A stretch of 64,000 bases of DNA from Pristionchus mayeri (lineage: Eukaryota; Nematoda; Chromadorea; Rhabditida; Neodiplogasteridae), in NCBI GenBank assembly GCA_036245805.1, contig BTRK01000006.1, positions 5,869,613 through 5,933,612 of the forward strand, given 5' to 3'. Made by a program: the position numbers and the translations under genes. The stretch's first letter is position 1. Each line of letters starts with the position of its first letter. Below the pieces are notes generated by a model. That model made no database searches and was not told where the DNA came from. It was given only the letters and a program-made list of their open reading frames with translations. Positions 54,407 to 64,000 of this stretch are shown piece after piece.

Positions 54407-54948
54407 CCTTCCCTTTTATCTGAACTTATAATATATTTCACCTACGCTCTACGGCGCAACGAGACACGAATAGTTACTGAGGTGTAATGGTGCAAGTGTG
54501 ACTCAGAGAATATAGACGGCAATTATTTACAACAGTTGCTCTTTTCGCACTATTTTCCCGCCACTTAATGGATATAACATAGACGCCCGCCGAAAATACT
54601 TGTTTTTTGAAAATATAAATTTGGCGCGAAAGAACGTCATAGCCATGAGCTCGCTCATATTCTTTATCTTACAGTGGGCAGTGGTCAAAGGTAAGGATGC
54701 CGTTCGACTTCTTTCGACTATCAAGAAGAGGAATAAACACGATCTTCTTCCACTTAAAATTCAGAACTACCATGCAAATGAGGGAGGTATATATTTCACT
54801 CATGATGGTTTAGTAGTGAGATCGATTAACGTATTGTAAGCTCTTTGAAAAATTGAGATTATTTTTAGTATTAAAGGAGGGCTCTCGGCAAAGTAGCCAC
54901 ATCGATAGAAAGATCATAGCGCGAGCTAAGAAGCGTACACGCATCGGT

Positions 54949-55008
54949 GTGGTAGAGCCACCGCCACGTAATTGGAAGGTTGCGGGTTCGATCCCCACGA
55001 GTTTTTGA
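54949..55008 (+). other. tRNA-like remnant
   Basis: GTGGTAGAGCCACC followed by GGTTGCGGGTTCGATCCCC gives A-box- and B-box-like words at about tRNA spacing. No full cloverleaf or acceptor stem is seen; probably a tRNA pseudogene or SINE head carried by the TTAA element. Confidence 0.4.
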
Positions 55009-55134
55009 CGAAACTTCAAGATATTTGAATACGCGCACTTACCTGGCCCGTCAAGCGTCCATGGCACTCAGCCAACTAAACATAACTCTGATGAGAGTAG
55101 AGATATTAATGTAATTTTTTTGGATCCTTTGTCG

Positions 55135-55386
55135 TTAAAGGAGGAGTAAAGGCAAACGCGCGCCCGGTTGAAATATGTTTCAATTAGAGGAGCACTCTCT
55201 TCAAGTCGCGTGCTATCTCGCCCCTTCCCTGAGCTTTCCCTGATTTGGCTCCCCGCCAACTACCGATAACTCTGTTCGTAATGGAGATATCAATGTGAAA
55301 ATTTCGGAGCTTCTTATCGTTGAGGAGATCTAGGCCGTGCATATGAAAGCCTCACAAATTGAATTTTCCCTTTTCTCCTCCTTTAA
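55135..55386. mobile_element. TTAA-flanked MITE (piggyBac-like), nested
   Basis: TTAA + AGGAGGAG ... CTCCTCCT + TTAA, close to 5347-5598 in sequence and length (252 bp). Confidence 0.78.
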
Positions 55387-55590
55387 GGGGAGCTAGGTCA
55401 TGGCAATGACAGGGTCCAAAGTTGAACTTTGCCTGCAGTCCTCCTTTAAATAAATTATGGGTATTACATCCCGTATGAGGCCGTTTTATTAAGAATAAAT
55501 CAAAAACCATGCACATCCCAAAAATCTCATTTCTCTGAAACTCAGTGATTTGGTGTTTTAGGTGTCGAAAAGGGTGGGCACATTTATTTT

Positions 55591-56398
55591 GCCCCCAGAG
55601 TCGCCGTTAGCTCCAGATGACGTCACGACGAAAACACATTTTTTAATACGACGTTGCGCTCCGATGTGCATAATTACGTAGACATGGTTTCCGGGGTATA
55701 TTTTCATGTTTGTTACGCCTATCCAATTCATTGTTCATGAATTTTCAAAATACATTTTTAAAATCTATCTTTTCCCTAATGCAAAAACCTTTGGAAGTTA
55801 CATGGTTAGAAGCGGCGTGACGAGAGGATTCAAAATATATATTTTCGTCCATTTCTATGCACGTAGTTTTATTATTGCCAAGTTTTTTTTTCTGATTCCA
55901 ATAGCGTGAAGCTTCACCCTTCTTCTCCCTTTCCTCACTCGAGAGAAGCGAGAGAGTGCGCAGAGGCGAGAGAAAGTAGAGAGACGAGGGAACTGCCAGG
56001 GGGTAAACAGACGAGGTATGGAAGGCAGAGGGGTGAAACTCCTACGTTTACCAGATATTCGAATCAGCAAAATTTGGCATTAATGAAACTCCGTGCATGG
56101 AAATGGACGAAAATGCAGATCCTGAATCCTCTCGTAACGCCGCTTCTAATCATGTAACTTGCTAAGGTCACTTTTGTCTTAGACAAACGATAGATTTTTA
56201 AAATGTATTTTAATAATGCATGGAGAATGAAGCAGATATACGTAATCAATATGAAAATCTACCCCGGAAACCATTTTCAAGTAATTTCAACACATCGTAG
56301 AGCAATATTTTTATAAGAAAATGTGTATTAGAAAACCGTATTAGAAAATGTGCTTTCGTCGCGACGTCGTCTCGAGCTAACGGCGACTCTGGGGCTGT
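55591..56398. repeat. Foldback element, ~0.8 kb
   Basis: GCCCCCAGAGTCGCCGTTAG ... mirrored as CTAACGGCGACTCTGGGG. The arms share GGTTTCCGGGGTA and GTGACGAGAGGATTCA blocks. The twin ORFs at 55855-56249 arise from the arms. Confidence 0.8.
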
Positions 56399-59007
56399 GC
56401 CAATCACATCATATAATTCTTGAGAATCTCGGTTGAAAATGGAATCTCGATTGACTCGTGTTGAGCAAGGAGTTTCTAAAGGTTACTACTGTAAATGGTA
56501 AAAGCCTAAGTGATACAGCACATAGTTTAGTGTACACATTAGGTTAATCATATTTTGTTTACTCAGACCAACAAGTCCATAAGTAAAATCGTCGAGGGAT
56601 ATATTGTGGCCATTAGCACATGGGCGATTTCAGCCGAGGTAAACAACATTAATGTATCAACCGATAAACCTAAGTAAATTTTTTTCCGGATGCGATCCCC
56701 ATTAACAAATTGGACATTTTCATTGAATTTAATTACTCGGAAGAATGTCGTATTTGGAGAAGATGGCTAAATACAGCCTTGGAGAATTTTGGAAATTCCC
56801 AATTTATACATCCAGCATGGTTTCATAATTTCTCAAGACTGGTTTGTTTGAAATAGTTAAATGAATATTTATACAATTATAAAAATGCCATATTAAGTTT
56901 TTTTTTCTGTGAATTATATTTCATAATCTTTTCATGCGCTAACTGCAACAATTCCACTTGATGAAATTATAATGTTATTTGATATTTGGATCATCTTTTT
57001 GCAAGAACACAATTTAATCAATTGAAATTTTATAACGTTCCGCAAGATATAGTTTGCCTATGCTCTGATCATCTAGTGGCGAAGTTTGTGCAAGAAATAT
57101 ACGTGTCAGATAGGAAATTGGAAAACAATTTGTAAGTAATTTGTAGTGTTTTGCTTTTTCTTATAACATAATATACATTTTCCTGTTCAACTACCTTTCA
57201 GATCAGTATATCGAGAGTTGCTCGAACGTGGTAGACCTTGTCTTCTTGACATAGTTGTAGACGAGGCATCGAAAGGTAAAGTAAACGTAGCTGTAATTTA
57301 TCAATTTAATGATTTTTTTCAGAATCGATGGAATGGCTTTCACAATTATCTGATTGCGTGAAAAATCTACACATATATGTGGAGAATTCACAAGTCCCTG
57401 GACGTGTGTCAGATTCGATTGTTCGAGACTTGAGCCTAAGAGGTTTCGAAAGCCTCTGCATAATTATCGATGGTTTTATATCGACAGCGGGATTCGAGAA
57501 AATTCTTCAGGTTTTAAAAATTATTGTAATATACGTAGACTCCCCAAGCTCCGCCCACTTTCCTCTGACACATTTCCCCTCGAAAGCGAGATTTAGGAAT
57601 CACAAGCTTCATTCTCAACCAAATCACTCGCTCAAAAAAGGATTTGGACGCTCTTTCCATTAACTTTCGATATAGCCCTGGCCCGCTGGTAAAAGTATTC
57701 TCTGAACAGGTCAGCATACGATAATTAAGTTGCGAAAACGCTGGAAAACGCTGGTTTGGCGCGCTCAGCGAACATAGACATACGGGACAAGGCTTGCCTG
57801 ATAGCCTATCGGTATTCTAGTACCTCTATCAAGAAAACTCGATAAACTATTGTTTCGTTGATTTGTGATTCAAAAGAAATCAGTCCGCGATACACTGATT
57901 AGGCGGAGAGAGCGGAGTGCATTCTCTCTCTCCCCTCCTCCCTCTTTTGCACTTTTCTGCCCCGGCGTGTGTAGAGAGCGCCTGGGCCTGCAAAAGAGCG
58001 CGCTTGCATCCCTTCCTCGTCTTGCCTATTGGGGGTGAGGCGCATCCGGGAAAGGGCGAAGCCCTGCCCAAATTTTTGGTGATTTGACTGGAGAGGCGGC
58101 TTAATTGGCTCCGCCCCTTTCTTCCTCGTCTCGTTTTTCTGCCGCGTTCCGTTGACACCTTTTCACGTACTTTATGACCTCTAGCGCGATTCAGAGATGA
58201 GATATCGACAAACGGCCAAAAGTATGATCTTATTTGGATCCCAGCGGGCATTTTGAGCATAGTTAGGGTGGCATAGGTTCATTTCGGCTATACCCCTTGT
58301 GGTCCCTAAATATACGGAATTTTTGATAACTAAAAATTGCAGATTATCCACAGAACGACAACGAGAGTCAGACTCGGTGGCAGAACACGAGCTGAACCCC
58401 TTCAGATACAAATCGGTCATTATACATTGCGAATTGAAAATGCCAATGCAAGCCTAGGCACGTTCGTGTTGGCACACCTGCAGTATTTCTGAAGTTGTGG
58501 CTTCGGGATAGCTCCCGGCTATATTTCCTTCATCGCCCCATCAGTTGTCTACGTTTTCTTGTCCCGCTATACAATATTCCCTCTTTGCCCAAGGGCGCTC
58601 TGATAACGCATATGTCAATAGCATAATTCGTAAGTGAAAATGACCATTTTTTTTGCAAACCGAGATGTGGACTGCAAATTATTCCCTTAATGTTTGTCAA
58701 GACATTAATAAAGCTTTCATATTCGGAAAATAAGGGTAAGTCACATCGTCAGGACCAGAAAAAATGTGGTTTTACTCACCAAATATACCCATGTAGCCCA
58801 AAATATACTCATGCACACGGTGTAGGTACAAAAATATTTAGCTCAGCAGAAATGTAAAATTTGAAATATTGGGTTCCTTAAATTAATTTTCATTTTTTTG
58901 TGTATTTTAGAATTGAAATGTGACACAATACTCAATAAGTTTTAAACTTTGATTCTGCTCCTTCATTCACCTTGCTTTTTCTCGATATTTCTCGAATCAT
59001 GTTGATT

Positions 59008-59030
59008 AAGAAACGTTTGCACCAACCTAT
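59008..59030. repeat. Solo mariner-like terminal repeat
   Basis: AAACGTTTGCACCAACCTA matches the right end of the mariner-like MITE at 49139-50063; no partner end was found upstream. Confidence 0.45.
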
Positions 59031-59032
59031 TA

Positions 59033-59143
59033 ACTCTGAGCGCTCCGACACACAATGATGAAAATCAGATGCAAATCGGGCATTATGACGTGCGCATCAC
59101 GCACCGCAGAAGATTCATTTTGCGGCATATGGAGTATTTCTGA
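59033..59143 (+). pseudogene. F-box-like exon 7 fragment (copy M)
   Basis: The frame reads DENQMQIGHYDVRITHRRRF ... and ends MEYF then TGA. It matches the second half of exon 7 of other copies, especially that at 46095. It starts abruptly next to a mariner-like end, so it was cut off there. Confidence 0.6.
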
Positions 59144-59722
59144 AATTCTTTCCATTCGGCACTTTTTGCGCCCTGTTCAATGCTGCAAAAGTTTTGACCG
59201 ATTTTCAAATTTTATAGTTTATCCTGCCTCGCGTTTTGTGTTGGGATGATTTACGTCTGGTTGTTTGTTTTCGACGGGCTATTGGATACTCTTAATAGTG
59301 CTCCTAGTAATTGGTCTAGGCAGCCTGCATTATATGAATAGTTTGAAGACACACTTGCTGGGAAGGTGAACCGGTCGGATTATTTCGATGACTATGTACA
59401 CCAATTAATACAATGTGTACGGCCACTCCTTCTTTATTTATTATCTCAAAATACATTGTTACGCCAAGAAGACCTTTTTGAAAGACCTTTTGTTGTATGA
59501 ATGCGTCCTTCAATACGGCACCATTATAATTACCGTGTTCATTTTGAATGATGCGCATTTCCACTCAAAACATCGCTCGAACTCGGGTATTTTCCCTGGA
59601 AGTGATAGAGAAGCGACAACATCCAGAACAATATTTTAATATTTTCGAAAATAGAAGTTTTCGAAAAGACGCTTTTGCGCACATCTTGCCATATTTTAAT
59701 ATTGTTTTTGTTGAAGTTAAGT

Positions 59723-60232
59723 ATGCCGTTTGACTTCTCTGGACTCTCACGGAAAGGAATCAGTAGCACCTTCTGCTACTTGGATTACAGAACCGCAATG
59801 AGACTCAGAGAGGTATTTTTTAAAAAATTATGTGTGATTTAGCACGCCGTGTTTTGCACATCGTTATTTCGCAAATTTTGTTTTTGAAGCATTGTCTCAC
59901 CGTTCTTTAGTGCAACTAATATCTTTAATTATTATTGATATATATTTTTAATTTATAGACAAACAAATCCGCGAAGAAAGCTGTTGAAGATTTCATCGAC
60001 AGGGATATCATTAGAACACTGTCATTTCAAGCTACTGTGCGGAACCATTTATGACTAGAGCTTATCGCACTGACTTTTCAGGACGTAATTTCACTAAATT
60101 ATCTGAAAATTACGATTTTATTTTTTAACTCTTTCGAGTGTGAAAAATTGGTTGAATTCGATTCAACAAAATCTGATTGGAATTAACAGTTTTTCAAATC
60201 CATCCAATCGCAAACCTCACATAAAAGAAATG
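59723..60232 (+). pseudogene. F-box-like family copy L (exons 1-3, frameshift)
   Basis: Exon 1 59723-59812 (MPFDFSGLSRKGISSTFCYL, ends RLRE before GTATTT), exon 2 59959-60036 (TNKSAKKAVEDFIDRDII, 78 nt), exon 3 60082-60232 (NWLNSIQQNLIGINSFSNP). Exon 3 is 151 nt, one more than a whole number of codons, and its frame breaks after FECEK. No exons 4-7 follow. Exon 2 ends at a GTGCGG donor. Confidence 0.7.
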
Positions 60233-60956
60233 GTGAGTTTTTTTCTACAAAATATATAAGAGAGGAATCGCGAGAGAATCGACCACGTCGCGGCGGTAGG
60301 AATCAAGTTTGTCCTATCCTGAAACTAATTTGGTGAAAAGTACTTCAAATGATACTCTTTCAAATGGCGTCGTCAGAATTTCGATATCTGACGTCATCGT
60401 CGAGATTCAGAAAGCCAAAGATGGTAGCTTCACTTTTCGACAGCCAAATCGCGCTCACTTAAATGACCATAATTCCCTTTAAAATAAAGATAGAATACCG
60501 TTATTTTTTTCCAACGAAAGCTACCATCGTGCACTACAACTTTTATGTCGACGTCATCATTCCTGGACCTCAGCCTAGTGCGGGGCGGTCGGGTGAACTA
60601 AAACTTTTGTAACTTTGGAAATCGGAAAAACGTTCTGAGTTTTCATGCTTAAGTTGTAGTCCATATATGCGCCTAACATTTCGCCAAAATGAAGGAAATC
60701 GGAGTATACACAAAAAAAGCTCTCACTTATGTACAGCGGCCTGAAAATTACTTCCGGAGAAGCGAACTTACGTACCTTCAATTGCCATTATTTGTGCTCA
60801 AAATCGTTCAAAAACATCCAAAAGAACATTTAAAGTTGTTTCCGCCCAACATATAACACTGTCATGGGCCATCAATGCTCAAATTAGCCAAAACTTAAAA
60901 ATCGGTATGTTGACCTATTCCAACTTGGGGGTGGGCCCTAATGTACTAAATGGGTT

Positions 60957-61550
60957 TCGAATAATGTAGAGATATCCCTCAACACTAGTCAAAGAAAGGG
61001 GGCACCTATAAATATGATTTTTCATCTGACGAATTTAATGGAAAGCGCCAAACTGCACATTAGGTCAAAGTAGTCATAATGACATGATCCATGGCTAGAA
61101 ATGTGGAACACGATGAGCTGAACATTTCATCCGTTGAAAGTAAGTCTCTGTTTTTTTTCGTTGAATCGTGCTACAGAGCCTAGAAGTTGGTAAAAAAACT
61201 ACGAAAGAGGCGCGCGGAGGAGCGGTAAATAGAGGGGACGGAAAGGGAGGTCAAGCGGCGAGAGCGACAGACGGTCAGAGCGTGCGCTCTAGGGGGATTC
61301 TAGCCCGTTTCTTCTCAACTTCCAGGCTCTGTAGCACGCTCCAACGAAAAGATATAGACCTTCTTTCAACAGATGAAATGTTCAGCTTATCGTGCTCTAC
61401 ATTTTTAGCCATGGCTCGTGTCGTTATGACTACTTTGACCTAATGTGCAGTTTGGCGCTTTCCATTGAATTCCTCAGATGAAAAATCATATTTATTGGTG
61501 CCTCCTTTCTTTGACTAGTGTTGAGGGATATTTCTACATTATTCGATCAT
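60957..61550. repeat. Foldback element, ~0.6 kb
   Basis: Arms share TAGAGATATCCCTCAACACT, AACTGCACATTAGGTCAAAG and GCTCTGTAGCACG in inverted order, with a GC-richer centre at about 61200-61320. No gene. Confidence 0.8.
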
Positions 61551-62385
61551 CTAGTCACAAAGCAAATAAGGATACATCACATTATTGTCAACACCCTCGA
61601 AGAAAATTTGTTGTTTTTTTTAAAATTGCAATTTTAACGGAATCGCCTAGAGAGATTAATATAAATCGAACTTCATAATTTCAGAGCAGCTTATCGAAAT
61701 TTAATAGATCATCATCGAAAAAATCCATGCTTTTTAGGCCAAAAACGAACATCTCAGAATAAGCCGAGTTAATTTTTTTCTGGCGTATTTCGACCCGTAG
61801 AAAACGAATTTGCACATAACTCCTCACCAAAACGTGAAAGAAAATTTGTAGGAATAAAATATCGTAATTTTTGGCCAAAAAATCTCGACTTCGCTATATT
61901 CTTTTGAAAATTTCGTCGAATACCAGACCTTCGATTTTCCTATAAATTTGCGCGCAGGGGTGAAATTGGTGAAAATACCTAACACCTCACTCTAAGATTC
62001 AAACGGAGGGTGAATCTGATATAATAGTCAATTACAACGAAGCAATAATCAATGGGCCACGGTTGAAGAACTTTGGTCAGAGGTACTCATTATGAGTGTC
62101 GTACTGTCGTTCTCCACTACTTCTGTGGGCTCGTTCTTTCTTCAACGTTGCACGGCGAGAGTCGACGAAAGCTCGTGTATTTGCCCTCGTTGATGCACTC
62201 TCGAACGCGATGCAGATGCCATTGCACTTGAAATCGATGACGGTGCCGCTGCGCTTGAACTCGATGACGTGTCACAGTCATTACCCTTGTCATCAAAATA
62301 AATCAAATCATAACTATCCATCGGAATGAAAACATTGTTTATCGGATATTGAGCAGTAAACAATCACGTTGCAAATGAATACTGT

Positions 62386-63820
62386 TTAGAAGTAATATTC
62401 CAGATGTGTCAGCATTAATACTTGGGGTAGTTGTATGCCTATATTTAAATCTTCAATCGTCACTTTAAATTGGCCGATTTGCATGTCTATGGGATTAGCA
62501 TTCATCGATGCTGCGAATAGTACTTTCGTGGTTGTGTTTTGAATAATCTTAAAGTTGTAGTTCATTATCGCCAACTATTTGAAAGGCAAATACACTATAC
62601 ACCTCAAAAAGTTGTTCGGTTTCCTCAATCAATAAGACACAAAACTTTACATGCATAGCCAGCTTTTCAAAATTGTGAAGGCACAAAGATCGAGCAATTG
62701 AGACTAGAGCGAGTCCACCGACAAATTCTCCATATATGTGTATATCTAGTATTTTCACACCATCAAGTTGCGAAAGCCATTCGATGGATTCTTAAATAAC
62801 AATTATAAAATCTATTGTTATTTTAGTTCACCTTTTGTAACCTTCAGAACATTGAGGTAAAGGTGCGTTGGCCTAATTCGTTCAATCAATTCACTGTAAG
62901 CTCGTCTGAAAAAAATGTAGATATTATTGTTTAATATATTTATGATTAACTCAATACTAGGGTTCTCTTATTGTAACATTGTTGGTGTATTTGCGGGTAT
63001 GTTCATGTGATCTACATTAACAAACGCTGATCAGATATATATATATTACCTGAAAGATACCTGAAAAGTCATCAGAAATTTTCCATTAAGATAGCCTTAC
63101 TCAATACAAATTATATAACAATATCTCAAAGTAACGGCCTCCCTTACAAGTTTATGATTAAAGTATTCTCTTGAATGCGCATTCCTTGTATATAATTCGT
63201 ATCAAAATGATCAGAGCATACATGAATTATCTCTAGCGGAACATTCTCGAATTCCAGTATATGAAATACTGTTCTGCTAAAGAGCGGTTTAAAATAATCA
63301 AGGAACGTTCTAATATCATTAATTTGCATTTCTGCTTCTAATATCTGAAACGGAATTATTATGCATTCAATTTTCAAAAAAAACATATGCTTACCTTTTC
63401 TCTCATTCTAGGGGAATACGATTGAAACGAGAATCCCCTAATCCCAAGCCTTTGTAAGGCTGCATTGAACCACCTTCTCCATATATGGCACTCAATCGTG
63501 AATGAAAACATAAGTTCTATCCCTATATGATTTCTGGGAATTGTTCGCTGAAACTTCTGCGCGTTAGAGTATGAATATTAGTTTGCTCACATCAACTCGA
63601 AATGCCAAGCAACCGATGATAAAACTGTACATTAGTTCTTCGACTGTTTTCTTCGTGGTTTTGTTGATCTTCAAATTTAACCTCTTTATTATTATTTCCT
63701 TTAAAATAAATATATTTAAAGAAAAAATATCTCTCTGAGTTTCATTGCACTTTGCAGATCAAGGTAGCGGAGTATACCGCCAATTCCTTTCCTTGAGAGT
63801 CCAGAGAAGTCGAACGGCAT
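62386..63820 (-). pseudogene. F-box-like family copy J, nearly intact (donor GT to AT)
   Basis: Exons: 63820-63731 (MPFDFSGLSRKGIGGILRYL, ends KLRE), 63668-63591 (INKTTKKTVEELM), 63547-63395 (ECHIWRRWFNAALQRLGI), 63344-63148 (FLDYFKPLFSRTVF), 62905-62832 (YSELIERIRPTHLYL), 62790-62603 (EWLSQLDGVKILDIHI ... EQLFE), 62547-62386 (IIQNTTTKVLFAASMNAN, stop TAA). Together they give 942 nt, 313 residues, with every phase consistent and no internal stop. The only defect seen is after exon 1, where the donor reads AGAGATATTT while sisters read AGAGGTATTT (a G-to-A change at +1). Unspliced, the frame ends four codons later. If expressed, it would be an F-box-type adaptor, but that role is inference. 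Acceptors of exons 2, 6 and 7 end in AAG, not CAG. Confidence 0.75.
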
Positions 63821-64000
63821 CTTCCCTTTGATCTGAAGTGATGTGACTGCAATTAATAACAGCAATTTGTTCTTCACCCCGCCAAAGTTTAGATAAAACC
63901 ATTCAAAAATGACGCTACAGCATCCATAATAATATTCAAATCCTTTCGAAAATATACGATTGGCGCGAAAAGACTTGTTCGCAAACATCCGCGCAGTTTT

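Larger units (their letters stand above)
54871..55449. mobile_element. TTAA element with a nested TTAA MITE
   Basis: Outer ends TTAAAGGAGGGCTCTCGGCA and its counterpart TGCCTGCAGTCCTCCTTTAA; the MITE at 55135-55386 is inserted within. It also carries a tRNA-like word at 54949-55008. It lies in intron 1 of the copy at 54697-58492. Confidence 0.7.
54697..58492 (+). pseudogene. F-box-like family copy K
   Basis: Exon 1 54697-54786 (MPFDFFRLSRRGINTIFFH), exon 2 56567-56638 (TNKSISKIVEGYIVAIS), exon 3 about 56700-56840 (ECRIWRRWLNTALENFG), exon 4 about 56960-57131, exon 5 57202-57275 (YRELLERGRPCLLDIVV), exon 6 about 57323-57510 (EWLSQLSDCVKNLHIYV ... EKILQ), exon 7 58343-58492 (IIHRTTTRVRLGG ... 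IGHYTLRI, stop). Lesions: the exon 3 acceptor reads TTTCCG where AG is expected, and exon 4 lacks one base. Intron 1 holds TTAA elements and a foldback, and intron 6 has ~830 bp of extra sequence. Exons 5-7 are well preserved. Confidence 0.72.

Overview
This window looks like gene-poor, repeat-rich nematode chromatin, plausibly diplogastrid (Pristionchus-like). The pointers are short exons with TTTTCAG-type acceptors, a spliced DUF316/trypsin-type protease (a nematode family), BEL/Pao and Ty3/gypsy retroelements, Ala-tRNA genes with eukaryotic A/B boxes, and very many non-autonomous DNA transposons. The genus is inference; the nematode call is fairly firm.

Layout. 0-3.4 kb: hairpin elements. 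3.8-7.9 kb: decayed copies of an F-box-like gene family on the minus strand. 8.2-15.7 kb: a BEL/Pao LTR retrotransposon on the minus strand, with ~195-bp terminal repeats, frameshifted gag and pol, and an extra spliced third ORF. 16.4-20.05 kb: the best cellular gene in the window, a 13-exon secreted serine protease (374 residues, minus strand) whose introns are packed with TACGGTA/TACAGTA-type motifs. 20.3-22.0 kb: a long palindrome. 23.6-25.4 kb: three tRNA-Ala(AGC) genes among MITEs. 26.3-27.9 kb: a TTAA-bounded palindrome. 28.0-29.3 kb: another F-box-like copy. 30.4-32.4 kb: an internally deleted Ty3/gypsy element. 32.15-36.2 kb: an inverted duplication of an F-box-like gene around a 461-bp spacer. 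37.9-45.6 kb: four long palindromic elements and a mariner-like MITE. 42.9-63.8 kb: the remaining F-box-like copies, many interrupted by insertions.

The unifying theme is the F-box-like family. I can trace at least 13 copies or fragments from their shared seven-exon plan: exon 1 of 90 nt with LP...I..YLD...MRLRE; exon 2 with NKS.KKAVE; exon 3 with IWRNWLN; exon 4 with F..YFKPLF; exon 5 with YRELIE; exon 6 with EWLSQL; exon 7 with HNTTTK...IGHY. Every copy I examined carries at least one lesion: a frameshift, stop, lost splice site, lost exons, or a transposon in an exon. The copy at 62.4-63.8 kb is closest to intact, with only a GT-to-AT change at its first donor.

The gene fragments and mobile elements explain each other. 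Target-site duplications and restored exon phases let the insertion order be read in several places. Stretches not listed (about 830-1400, 1552-2109, 5721-5948, 15664-16290, 22000-22600, 23142-23604, 24144-24780, 24862-25289, 25362-25800, 29314-30394, 36578-37874, 58493-59000, 60233-60956, 61551-62385, 63821-64000) show no gene or element I can support.
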